Shown: in pieces, positions 8,880-16,694 of the stretch | How positions within the stretch are numbered: position 1 is the stretch's first letter | How the letters are laid out: every line of letters begins with the position of its first letter | Assembly: GCA_902826795.1 (NCBI GenBank) | Contig: CADEGD010000003.1 | Span: forward strand, 112,850-176,849 | DNA: 64,000 bases | Direction of reading: 5' to 3' | From: an uncultured Acidobacteriota bacterium | Lineage (GTDB): Bacteria; Acidobacteriota; Blastocatellia; Pyrinomonadales; Pyrinomonadaceae | Notes under the pieces: generated by a model | What the model saw: only the letters and a program-made list of their open reading frames with translations | Told to the model about the DNA's origin: nothing | Databases searched by the model: none | Translations under genes and position numbers: made by a program

Positions 8880-11087
8880 ATGATCGAGAACAATCTCTTA
8901 AGCATAATCATCTTCGCTCCACTCGCGGGGGCGGTGATCAACTGGCTGATCGGTGGACGGCTGAAGAATGAGCTGTTCAGTTCGGTAGTCGCCTGCGGGT
9001 CGATCGCCGTGTCGGCTTTGGTTGCGTTTTACATCGCATTCGTCGCTGACGGTGGTGCCCTTTTCATCAACAAGCCGATACTCGATCAAATCTGGACGTG
9101 GATAAACGTCGGCGGATTTCGCGCCGACTTCGCTCTCGGCATGGACCGGTTGAGCGGGATCTACGCGTGCTTTGTCACTTTCATCGGTCTGCTGATCCAC
9201 ATCTTCGCGACCGGTTACATGCACGGCGACAGCGGATTTTACCGCTTCTTCGCGTATTTGAATCTCTTCATGTTCGCGATGCTAACGCTCGTACTCGCGG
9301 ACAACTATCTTTTGATGTTTGTCGGTTGGGAAGGCGTCGGGCTGTGCTCGTACCTGCTGATCGGCTATTACATCAAGAAGGACGAGGCTCGAAAGGCTGC
9401 CAAGAAGGCGTTCGTGATGAACCGCATCGGAGATTGGGGCGTGCTGATGGGGATTTTTCTCGTCTTTACCCTGACCGGATCGATCTCGTTCTTCGACAAG
9501 ACCGTCGGCGGCGAACAGGTTACGAGCGTGTTCACCTACGTTGTGAATACGATGTCGGCTGATCCGTTCACTTGGGGAGCGATCGTCGCGGGGGGACTGA
9601 CTTCGATTGGCGTACTGATGTTCATCGGCGCGACCGGTAAGTCGGCTCAGATCCCACTGCTAACATGGCTGCCGGACGCGATGGCCGGCCCGACTCCGGT
9701 TTCCGCTCTTATCCACGCGGCGACGATGGTTACGGCTGGTGTCTATCTAGTTGTTCGCTCGAATGCGATCTATCAATTTGCACCGACGGCAATGTGGATC
9801 ATTGCGGTCATCGGTGCGGCAACTGCCCTGTTCGCGGCTACGATCGCCATCGCACAGAACGACATCAAGAAAGTTCTAGCTTATTCCACCGTCTCGCAGC
9901 TTGGCTTCATGTTCCTCGCCGCGGGCGTCGGAGCGTTTGTGGTGGCGATCTTCCACGTGATGACGCACGCTTTTTTCAAGGCGTTGTTGTTCCTCGGCTC
10001 CGGCTCGGTCATTCACGGAATGCATCACGAGCAGGACATGCGAAAGATGGGAAATCTTCGCAAATACATGCCGATCACGTTCATCACGATGGCGGCGGGC
10101 TGGCTTGCGATCTGCGGTATTCCGATCTTCGCGGGGTTCTTTTCAAAAGACGAGATCTTGTACAAGACCTTTGCAGCCGACAACTATTTCCCGGGCGGAT
10201 TGAAGTTTCCGGGCGAGGAAATTCTTTGGGGCGTTGCGACGGTGACGGCGATCCTGACCGCGATCTACATGACACGGATGATGGTCATGACGTTCTGGGG
10301 CAAGGAGCGCTTTCACGACGCGTTGCCTGGCGAGGAACATCACGACGATCATCATGCCGACGACGCTCATCACGCTGATGCGCACGCCGACGATGACGAG
10401 GAAGAACATCATCACGCTCTGCCGCACGACTTCAAACCGCACGAATCGCCGTGGGTGATGACCGTGCCGTTGATCGTGCTCGCGGTGTTGTCGACTTTCG
10501 GAGGACTCGTTGGCGTGCCTTACGCGATGAGTTCGATCTTCGGGGCGGGCGATGTAAACGCATTTGAGCATACGCTCGATCCGGTTATCGCGGAAAAAGG
10601 CGAACACGGAACCTCGGAGATAAAAGAGGTCAAACACTTCTTTGCATCGGCCGCAAAGCCTGAGGCCGGTGCGGCTCCCGCTCACGATTCACACTCGCCG
10701 GAAGTCTTGTTCAAAGAGCGTGTACTTGCTGCCCTTTCGACAGTGCTTGCATTGGTCGGGATCGGTATCGGCTTCTTGCTGTTTTACAAGACGCCGCTTC
10801 GAACGATGCCGAAGATCCTCGAAGAAAAGTGGCGGCTCGACGAGTTTTACAACGGTTACATCGTGGACCCGATCACGAAGCTTTCGACTGTCGGCCTTTG
10901 GAAAGGATTTGATATCGGCTTTATCGACGGCATAGTCAACGGCATTGGCCACGCAGTCGCCGAATTTGGTAACGTCGCCCGTCGGCTTCAGGTCGGATTC
11001 GTGCGTAGCTACGCGGCGATGATCCTGCTCGGCGCCCTGGCTGTCGTAGGATATTTTATTTATTACGGTTTGAAATTGGTTGGTTAG
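8880..11087 (+). CDS. nuoL: NADH-quinone oxidoreductase subunit L
   Basis: The distal antiporter-like proton-pumping subunit, 735 residues with about 15 hydrophobic segments. Family marks include the MFVGWEGVGLCSYLLIG stretch, the channel motif STVSQLGFM and HAFFKALLFLGSGSVIH. An unusual soluble insert rich in His and Asp (about residues 480-520, from EEHHDDHHADD to ALPHDFKPH) lies between transmembrane parts, followed by a second polar stretch near residues 570-610. Start ATG 8880 follows the nucleotidyltransferase stop by one base. Confidence 0.96.
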   Translation: MIENNLLSIIIFAPLAGAVINWLIGGRLKNELFSSVVACGSIAVSALVAFYIAFVADGGALFINKPILDQIWTWINVGGFRADFALGMDRLSGIYACFVTFIGLLIHIFATGYMHGDSGFYRFFAYLNLFMFAMLTLVLADNYLLMFVGWEGVGLCSYLLIGYYIKKDEARKAAKKAFVMNRIGDWGVLMGIFLVFTLTGSISFFDKTVGGEQVTSVFTYVVNTMSADPFTWGAIVAGGLTSIGVLMFIGATGKSAQIPLLTWLPDAMAGPTPVSALIHAATMVTAGVYLVVRSNAIYQFAPTAMWIIAVIGAATALFAATIAIAQNDIKKVLAYSTVSQLGFMFLAAGVGAFVVAIFHVMTHAFFKALLFLGSGSVIHGMHHEQDMRKMGNLRKYMPITFITMAAGWLAICGIPIFAGFFSKDEILYKTFAADNYFPGGLKFPGEEILWGVATVTAILTAIYMTRMMVMTFWGKERFHDALPGEEHHDDHHADDAHHADAHADDDEEEHHHALPHDFKPHESPWVMTVPLIVLAVLSTFGGLVGVPYAMSSIFGAGDVNAFEHTLDPVIAEKGEHGTSEIKEVKHFFASAAKPEAGAAPAHDSHSPEVLFKERVLAALSTVLALVGIGIGFLLFYKTPLRTMPKILEEKWRLDEFYNGYIVDPITKLSTVGLWKGFDIGFIDGIVNGIGHAVAEFGNVARRLQVGFVRSYAAMILLGALAVVGYFIYYGLKLVG

Positions 11088-11090
11088 TTT

Positions 11091-11148
11091 AGAGTGCAAG
11101 CTTTAGCTTGTCTCTATGCGAAGCAGAACGAGCTAAAGCTTGCACTCT
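11091..11148. repeat. Perfect 18-base inverted repeat between nuoL and nuoM
   Basis: Arms 11091-11108 and 11131-11148 are exact reverse complements with a 22-base loop. Each arm itself contains the mini-hairpin CAAGC-TTTA-GCTTG or its complement, so this reads as two copies of one small palindromic unit in opposite orientation. An upstream extension of the nuoM frame would run through the repeat, so I place the nuoM start after it. Confidence 0.85.
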
Positions 11149-11158
11149 GAACACGCAT

Positions 11159-12775
11159 ATGGAATTTTTTTCTCAAAACCTGTTGACCATATTGCTCCTG
11201 TTGCCGGTTTTCGGTGCGGTCGGGATCGTCCTGCATCAGATGTTCTGGAAGCAGGAGGAGCAACTGAAGTGGCTGACGTTTGGGATCACGCTCGTGAACT
11301 TCGTGATCTCGATCCCGCTGATCTTTGGTACGAAGACGGCTGGCTTCTCGTTCGAGGTCAATAAGGTTTGGATCGCGGCGATCAACTCGAATTATCACAT
11401 CGCGGTCGACGGCCTGAGCTTGTGGCTAGTGATCTTGACGACGTTCATCATGCCAATCGCGGTGCTGTCGACGTGGAACGCCGTCGAAAAACGTCCGACC
11501 GCGTTTTACGCATTTCTGCTCCTGCTTGAAGCAGCGATGATCGGCGTTTTCGTGTCGCTCGATCTGCTAGTTTTCTATCTTTTCTTTGAAGCGTCACTTG
11601 TGCCGATGTTCTTCCTGATCGGCATCTGGGGCGGCGAAAATCGTATTTACGCGGCGGTCAAATTCTTTATCTTTACCGCACTCGGCAGTTTGCTGATGCT
11701 CGCGGCGATTATCGGGCTTTATTACATGCACGCCGAGCAGACTGGTATCGGGACGTTCGATTTCGTTACGATGATGCGTTCCCTCGAACTCGGCCAGCTT
11801 GCCATAGCTGGGACCGCCGGAACGCTTATGTTCTGGGCTTTTGCCCTCGCGTTCTCGATCAAAGTTCCGCTGTTCCCGTTCCACACGTGGCTTCCCGACG
11901 CGCACACTGAAGCTCCGACTGCCGGCTCGGTGATTTTGGCGGCGGTTCTTCTCAAGATGGGAACTTACGGGCTGATGCGGTTCAACTTCGCCTTGTTCCC
12001 CGATCAAAGCCGTGAGTGGGCTTGGCTGTTCATTGTGCTTGCGATCGTCGGCATCATCTACGGAGCGTTGGTGGCGATGGTGCAGCCGGATGTAAAACGC
12101 CTCGTCGCGTATTCGTCCGTCGCTCATATGGGCTTTGTGATCCTCGGCATGTTTTCGTTCACTGAATGGGGCATGCAGGGAGCGTTGTATCAGATGCTGA
12201 ACCACGGCGTCTCAACCGGAGCTCTATTCCTGTTGGTCGGGTTCATTTACGAACGGCGACATACACGAGCGATCTCTGACTTCGGCGGGCTGGCGAACGT
12301 GATGCCCCTATACGCCACGATCTTTGTTATTACCGCTATGTCGTCGGTCGGCCTGCCATTCCTGAACGGGTTCGTCGGCGAATTTCTGATCATGTTGGGA
12401 ATGTGGAAATCGACGATCCTTGGTGTGACTGCAACTACCAATTGGAACTACGTCGCCACCATGCTTGCCGGGACCGGCGTCATCTTTGCGGCTGTTTATC
12501 TGCTTTGGATGATCCAACGGGTATTCTTTGGTAAGGTCACTAACGATAAGAACAAGAAACTGACGGACCTTAGTACACGCGAAATAGGTTTGATCGCTCC
12601 GCTAATGTTTCTGATGGTATTTATGGGCGTGTACCCACGGCCGTTTCTCGACGCCGCGAAAGATTCCGTGAACGCAATTCAAAAGCGGGTTATGCATCAA
12701 GCCGGTGGAGACGTCGACCATGCAGAGCGGAATGCGGACCTTAGTCCGCAAACAGCCGTTAAAGATGCGAACTGA
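11159..12775 (+). CDS. nuoM: NADH-quinone oxidoreductase subunit M
   Basis: An antiporter-like proton-pumping subunit, 538 residues from ATG 11159. Motifs are FEASLVPMFFLIGIWGG with the conserved Glu, FHTWLPDAHTEAPT, and YSSVAHMGFV in the second half. The last 20 or so residues (AERNADLSPQTAVKDAN) look non-native: they are encoded by two small palindromes, and the stop codon itself lies in the loop of the second. Repeat insertion at the gene end would explain this. nuoN follows after 17 bases. Confidence 0.96.
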   Translation: MEFFSQNLLTILLLLPVFGAVGIVLHQMFWKQEEQLKWLTFGITLVNFVISIPLIFGTKTAGFSFEVNKVWIAAINSNYHIAVDGLSLWLVILTTFIMPIAVLSTWNAVEKRPTAFYAFLLLLEAAMIGVFVSLDLLVFYLFFEASLVPMFFLIGIWGGENRIYAAVKFFIFTALGSLLMLAAIIGLYYMHAEQTGIGTFDFVTMMRSLELGQLAIAGTAGTLMFWAFALAFSIKVPLFPFHTWLPDAHTEAPTAGSVILAAVLLKMGTYGLMRFNFALFPDQSREWAWLFIVLAIVGIIYGALVAMVQPDVKRLVAYSSVAHMGFVILGMFSFTEWGMQGALYQMLNHGVSTGALFLLVGFIYERRHTRAISDFGGLANVMPLYATIFVITAMSSVGLPFLNGFVGEFLIMLGMWKSTILGVTATTNWNYVATMLAGTGVIFAAVYLLWMIQRVFFGKVTNDKNKKLTDLSTREIGLIAPLMFLMVFMGVYPRPFLDAAKDSVNAIQKRVMHQAGGDVDHAERNADLSPQTAVKDAN

Positions 12776-12782
12776 AGTTCGC
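12734..12782. repeat. Pair of small palindromes at the nuoM-nuoN junction
   Basis: First unit: GCGGAC-CTTA-GTCCGC at 12734-12749, inside the nuoM tail. Second unit: GCGAAC-TGAA-GTTCGC at 12767-12782, whose loop TGAA contains the nuoM stop codon at 12773-12775. Both have 6-base stems and 4-base loops, like the units at 4650 and 15004. Confidence 0.8.
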
Positions 12783-12792
12783 GTTCCTAATA

Positions 12793-14337
12793 ATGAACAC
12801 GTTTTTTCTTACAGAGTTGGTGACTCCGGACCCGAACGTCCGAATAATTCTTCCGGAACTTGTAGTTGCCGCGGCCGGCATCATTGTGATGCTTTACGAC
12901 AGCTTTTTTCCGAAGGACCGCGTCACCTCCGGCATCATCTCGCTCGTCGGCCTGGCGGTTTCCGCCTTTCTGCTCGTAGGCCTTTGGTCGTCTGAACCTC
13001 TCGGCTCTACGTCGTGGAATGGGATGATCGCGCACGACAATCTGCGGCTCGGATTCTCGATCGTATTTCTGATCGTGACGGCGATGACCGTCCTGATCTC
13101 GACGGTTTGGGTAGAGCGAGAAGACGTCCCCGTCGGCGAATATAATGCTCTGCTATTGTTCGCGACGTTCGGGATGATGCTGATGGCATCCGGCAATGAC
13201 CTGGTCGTCATTTTCCTGGGCCTTGAAACACTCTCGATAGCGACTTATGTAATGGCCGGGCTTCGTCGGGGCGACCTGAAATCAAACGAATCGGCCATGA
13301 AGTATTTTATTCTCGGCTCATTCGCTTCGGCATTCCTGCTCTACGGAATGGCTTTGATCTATGGCGCGACTGGCTCGACGAATCTGACCGTGATCGCTGA
13401 GAAGGTCGTCAACCCGAACTTCCCTGCTCTGCTGCTGATCGGCGGAGCAATGATGGTAGTCGGCTTCGGGTTCAAAGTCGCCGCAGCTCCGTTTCATGTT
13501 TGGACGCCCGACGTTTATGAAGGCGCTCCGGCGCCGGTTACAGGATTTATGGCTGCAGGGCCAAAGGCTGCGGCCTTCGCTTCGTTCATACGCGTATTCG
13601 TGCTTGGATTTCCATTCATTGCCGGTGTCGCTGCGTCAAACTACCTTCACGAAACGTGGATGACCGTGCTCGCGGTGATGGCCATGCTTTCGATGACGGT
13701 TGGTAACGTGGCGGCGATCATGCAGAACAACGTGAAGCGAATGCTCGCGTATTCTTCGATAGCCCACGCGGGATACGCGCTCGTCGGATTTCTCGGTGCG
13801 GGAGCCGCAAACCGAGGCTCTTCGCAAGACGCCGCTATCGCTTCGGTGGCGTTTTATATGCTGACGTATGCGGTCACTAATCTAGGAGCGTTTGCTGTGA
13901 TCTCGCTGCTCGCTCAGAAAAACGATCGCCGTTCGGATTTCGAAGACTTTAACGGAATCGGCTTCAAATCGCCGGTCTTGTCATTCACGCTTTCGTTATT
14001 TATGCTGTCGCTGCTCGGCCTTCCGCTCACCGCCGGATTCATGGGCAAGATCCTCGTCTTCCGCCCCGCCCTCGAAGCAGGTTCGACGCTTCTAGTCGTG
14101 CTTGTTATTGTAGCGGTGATCAACACCGCAATTTCTGCTTACTACTATTTGCGCATGATCGTTGTGATGTTCTTTAAGGAACGCGTCACGGAGTGGGTCG
14201 AGCCGAAAATGCCAATCGGTCTCGCCGTAGCCTTGCTTGTCGCGGTCGTCGGCGTGTTGTATCTCGGGTTGTTCGCGGGCGGCGTGATCGAAAAATTCTC
14301 GCAGTCACGCTCCGGGTACGAAGCTCAGTTAAAGTAA
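12793..14337 (+). CDS. nuoN: NADH-quinone oxidoreductase subunit N
   Basis: The third antiporter-like subunit of complex I, 514 residues with about 14 hydrophobic segments. It shows FLGLETLSIATYVMAG with the conserved Glu, then FHVWTPDVYEGAPAPVTGF and YSSIAHAGYALVG. It is the last nuo gene of the cluster. The following gene starts 9 bases later on the same strand. Confidence 0.96.
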   Translation: MNTFFLTELVTPDPNVRIILPELVVAAAGIIVMLYDSFFPKDRVTSGIISLVGLAVSAFLLVGLWSSEPLGSTSWNGMIAHDNLRLGFSIVFLIVTAMTVLISTVWVEREDVPVGEYNALLLFATFGMMLMASGNDLVVIFLGLETLSIATYVMAGLRRGDLKSNESAMKYFILGSFASAFLLYGMALIYGATGSTNLTVIAEKVVNPNFPALLLIGGAMMVVGFGFKVAAAPFHVWTPDVYEGAPAPVTGFMAAGPKAAAFASFIRVFVLGFPFIAGVAASNYLHETWMTVLAVMAMLSMTVGNVAAIMQNNVKRMLAYSSIAHAGYALVGFLGAGAANRGSSQDAAIASVAFYMLTYAVTNLGAFAVISLLAQKNDRRSDFEDFNGIGFKSPVLSFTLSLFMLSLLGLPLTAGFMGKILVFRPALEAGSTLLVVLVIVAVINTAISAYYYLRMIVVMFFKERVTEWVEPKMPIGLAVALLVAVVGVLYLGLFAGGVIEKFSQSRSGYEAQLK

Positions 14338-14346
14338 GTTAGCTTG

Positions 14347-14988
14347 ATGTATCATGAGATAAACCTTGAAAAATGGGAGCGCCGGTCGACGTTCGAATTT
14401 TTCAAGGAGTATAAGGATCCTTTCTTCAACATGGCCGCGAACCTCGATGTTACGCGGCTTTATCGTTTCTGTAAGGACTGCGAGATTCCGTTTTCAATCG
14501 CGTGTCTCTTCTTCTCGCTCGCAACCGCAAACGAGATCCGCGAATTCAGGCTCCGCATGATCGATGAACGAGTTGTTGAGTTCGATCAGGTCGAAGCAAC
14601 TCAAACCATCCTAAACGACGACAACACGTTCTCGTTTTGCTACTTTCCGATGAAGGAGACTTTAGAAGATTTCGTTCAGACGGCCATCGAATCACGCAAG
14701 AAATATCGGACATTGAAAACCTTTGATGTAGAGTCCGAGCGGATCGATCTGATCTATTACTCGATCATTCCGTGGGTGTCGTTCACGAGCTTCAAACACG
14801 CAGGTTCGGGCGACAACCGGCAGACGGTTCCGCGAATGGTTTTCGGGAAGATGTTTGATGAAGCTGGCGGTCGTCGACTAATACCGTTCTCAGTCGAGGC
14901 TCACCACGCTTTGATGGATGGCTATCACGTCGGCCTATACTTCAACCTCTTTCAAGAAAAATTAGATTCAATCGAGGATGGAGTTTGA
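14347..14988 (+). CDS. CatA-like chloramphenicol O-acetyltransferase family protein
   Basis: This 213-residue protein (ATG 14347, after an in-frame TTG) has the family's normal length. It shows the typical acyltransferase motif AHHALMDGYHVG near its end, where the first or second His is the catalytic base and DG is structural. The region from FNMAANLDVTRLYRF to SIACLF also fits. Proteins of this family acetylate chloramphenicol, but many chromosomal members have unknown acceptors, so resistance should not be assumed. It overlaps or nearly touches the next gene and heads a four-gene group running to 16638. Confidence 0.8.
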   Translation: MYHEINLEKWERRSTFEFFKEYKDPFFNMAANLDVTRLYRFCKDCEIPFSIACLFFSLATANEIREFRLRMIDERVVEFDQVEATQTILNDDNTFSFCYFPMKETLEDFVQTAIESRKKYRTLKTFDVESERIDLIYYSIIPWVSFTSFKHAGSGDNRQTVPRMVFGKMFDEAGGRRLIPFSVEAHHALMDGYHVGLYFNLFQEKLDSIEDGV

Positions 14989-15003
14989 TCCGCCGGCGTG
15001 CGA

Positions 15004-15019
15004 GCGGACTGAAGTTCGC
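15004..15019. repeat. Palindromic unit near the start of the following gene
   Basis: GCGGAC-TGAA-GTTCGC, a 6-base stem with one G-U pair and a TGAA loop. It is almost identical to the unit at 12767-12782. It lies between the CatA-like gene and the likely ATG 15029 of the next gene. Confidence 0.7.
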
Positions 15020-15028
15020 GTTCATGAG

Positions 15029-15481
15029 ATGATCGACATCGAATCACTCAAAGTTGACCTGGGCGAACTGTGGATACCTGCAATCTACGGTGAAAAGGTG
15101 CGCCCGCTGAGAACTCGGAGCGTTCAGATGTCGATCCCAGAACGCGAGAATTCACCCGAGATCTCACATACGCTGCTCGGTATCGAGATGAAGGTCGGAA
15201 AACTCCGTATTGCCACGCCCGACCTTGCGACCGCGAGATATTTGCGTGTCTTCGCGAGGCTCGGCTGCTCGGAAGTTGCGGTCCCCTACGACATTTCAAA
15301 GATCTCAGGCATTGCCGACTTGCTCGAAACCGGTTGGCAGCGGATGAATTTGATGCTTGAAGGCACTACGAAACGCTACCGCAACCGCGTGATCAAGACC
15401 GCCCGAAGTGAAGTCGCCGATCTCGGAGCCGGTGAGATGATGCCGGAGTTTAACACTAGAACTAAGCAAAGGAGTGACTGA
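15029..15481 (+). CDS. Conserved-looking protein of unknown function
   Basis: I do not recognise this protein. From ATG 15029 it is 150 residues; an earlier ATG at 14978 would overlap the CatA-like gene by 11 bases and add 17 residues encoded largely by the palindrome, which I consider less natural. It looks soluble, without signal peptide or membrane segment, and alternates beta-like stretches (EMKVGKLRIATPDLATARYLRVFARLG) with a basic C-terminal part. Its stop directly abuts the next start, so it belongs to the CatA-to-amidotransferase group. Confidence 0.65.
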   Translation: MIDIESLKVDLGELWIPAIYGEKVRPLRTRSVQMSIPERENSPEISHTLLGIEMKVGKLRIATPDLATARYLRVFARLGCSEVAVPYDISKISGIADLLETGWQRMNLMLEGTTKRYRNRVIKTARSEVADLGAGEMMPEFNTRTKQRSD

Positions 15482-15688
15482 ATGCCTTACTTCGACGACG
15501 ATGGCAACGAGATCGATATGACAAATATCGCGATCCCGCGTTTGTGCAAGAGCTGCCAAAAGCTGGACGACCCGCACGAGGAGATTCTCTGCAACCTAAA
15601 CCGGCTCGATCAAAAAGATGATAACGGCTTTAAGTGCTACGCTTATGTAAGCATGTATGGTGAGCTCGACGCTGTTATAATAGAATGA
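15482..15688 (+). CDS. Small four-cysteine protein of unknown function
   Basis: A 68-residue acidic protein, ATG 15482, immediately after the previous stop and with AAAGGAGTG as a strong ribosome site. Cysteines occur as CKSC near residue 22, then singly near residues 37 and 52, a spacing that could bind a metal ion. Its last codons overlap the start of the amidotransferase gene by four bases (ATGA), which suggests translational coupling and a shared role. I recognise no named family. Confidence 0.65.
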   Translation: MPYFDDDGNEIDMTNIAIPRLCKSCQKLDDPHEEILCNLNRLDQKDDNGFKCYAYVSMYGELDAVIIE

Positions 15689-16638
15689 AGAAGGCGGTCA
15701 TATGGTCCGCTGATGTGTCAATGATGTTGGATGCAGTAGTAAAACCGGACGTTAAGGAAGATCTTCCCTTTCCTTACAACAAGCAGGCGTTCTGCAGGTA
15801 TGAACCGATCGAGAAGCGAATAGATAACGCGCGCGTGTTGATCGTAAACACGCTGCTGCGATACGAATCGGACATGTCGGACGTTGCGCGGACGGAGTTA
15901 AATGGCTCGGCGGAATCGCGTCTAAGATTTGAGAACAAAGTTTCGGGCATGGCCTGCAATAACATTGCACAGAATGTTATCCGCCTCGTCCGGCAACCGA
16001 AGACGCTCACGGTCCATTTATCGGAGTTAGCCGAAGCAGCCCGCGATTTTCGGCCCGACGCGATCGTGATGAGCGGCACCTATAGCGATTTCGACTATTA
16101 CAACCCCGATCACCTAGCGAAGTTTGAAAGCTTCATTAAAAGCACTAAGATTCCCGTGCTTGCGATCTGCGGCTCGCACCAACTGGTTGCCCAGTCGTTC
16201 GGATCAAGACTTATTACCCTGGACGATAAGGAGCTGTCAGAAAAGCGGTCCGATCGCGTCGTCGAATATCAGTATAAGCTCGTCAAGATAACCGATACTT
16301 CCGATCCGATCTTTGAAGGGATTCAGGATGCTGCGTCAGGCGTTTGGCAAGATTACACAAGGGAAGACGACATCTTGCGCGTCTGGCAAAACCACGGAGT
16401 TCAGGTCGAAGGAACACCACAAGGTTTCGAGCTGCTCGCAACGTCTTACCTCTGTAAGAACCAAATGATGGTAAAGCGGTCGGGCGGTCAGCTTATCTAC
16501 TGCGTGCAGTTTCATCTCGAAAAGTCGTTCGAAGATTGGTCAAAGAATCCGACCCGCTGGGAACACCCAAACGAATCCCGCGACGGCAGAATACTCTTTG
16601 AAAACTTTCTCCAGCTCGCTCTTGCTCACAAATATTAG
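15685..16638 (+). CDS. Class I glutamine amidotransferase-like protein
   Basis: A 317-residue protein. About residues 115-290 form a class I glutamine amidotransferase-like fold with the nucleophile elbow AICGSHQ (Cys as candidate nucleophile) and a late QFHLEKSFEDW, where the usual FHPE is changed to FHLE. This keeps the catalytic His and Glu pattern. About 110 N-terminal residues of unknown type precede it. No synthetase partner is attached; the acceptor may be another protein of the cluster, or the activity may be a hydrolase. The four-base overlap with the Cys protein argues for co-expression. Confidence 0.78.
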   Translation: MKKAVIWSADVSMMLDAVVKPDVKEDLPFPYNKQAFCRYEPIEKRIDNARVLIVNTLLRYESDMSDVARTELNGSAESRLRFENKVSGMACNNIAQNVIRLVRQPKTLTVHLSELAEAARDFRPDAIVMSGTYSDFDYYNPDHLAKFESFIKSTKIPVLAICGSHQLVAQSFGSRLITLDDKELSEKRSDRVVEYQYKLVKITDTSDPIFEGIQDAASGVWQDYTREDDILRVWQNHGVQVEGTPQGFELLATSYLCKNQMMVKRSGGQLIYCVQFHLEKSFEDWSKNPTRWEHPNESRDGRILFENFLQLALAHKY

Positions 16639-16660
16639 AGCGATATTTTCTACAAAAATT

Positions 16661-16693
16661 AAGGCCCGGCGATCGTCTCGTCGGGCCTTTTCC
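16661..16693. terminator. Bidirectional intrinsic terminator
   Basis: The stem AAGGCCCG (16661-16668) pairs with CGGGCCTT (16682-16689), with T-rich sequence on the plus side and A-rich sequence (AAAAATTAA) on the other. It sits between the convergent amidotransferase and pilX genes and can serve both. Confidence 0.85.
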
Positions 16694-16694
16694 G

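Noticed and set aside
14347..14988. Calling the CatA-like gene an antibiotic-resistance gene
   Set aside because: The motif shows family membership only; its place in a conserved-looking chromosomal group without mobile elements suggests another acceptor.
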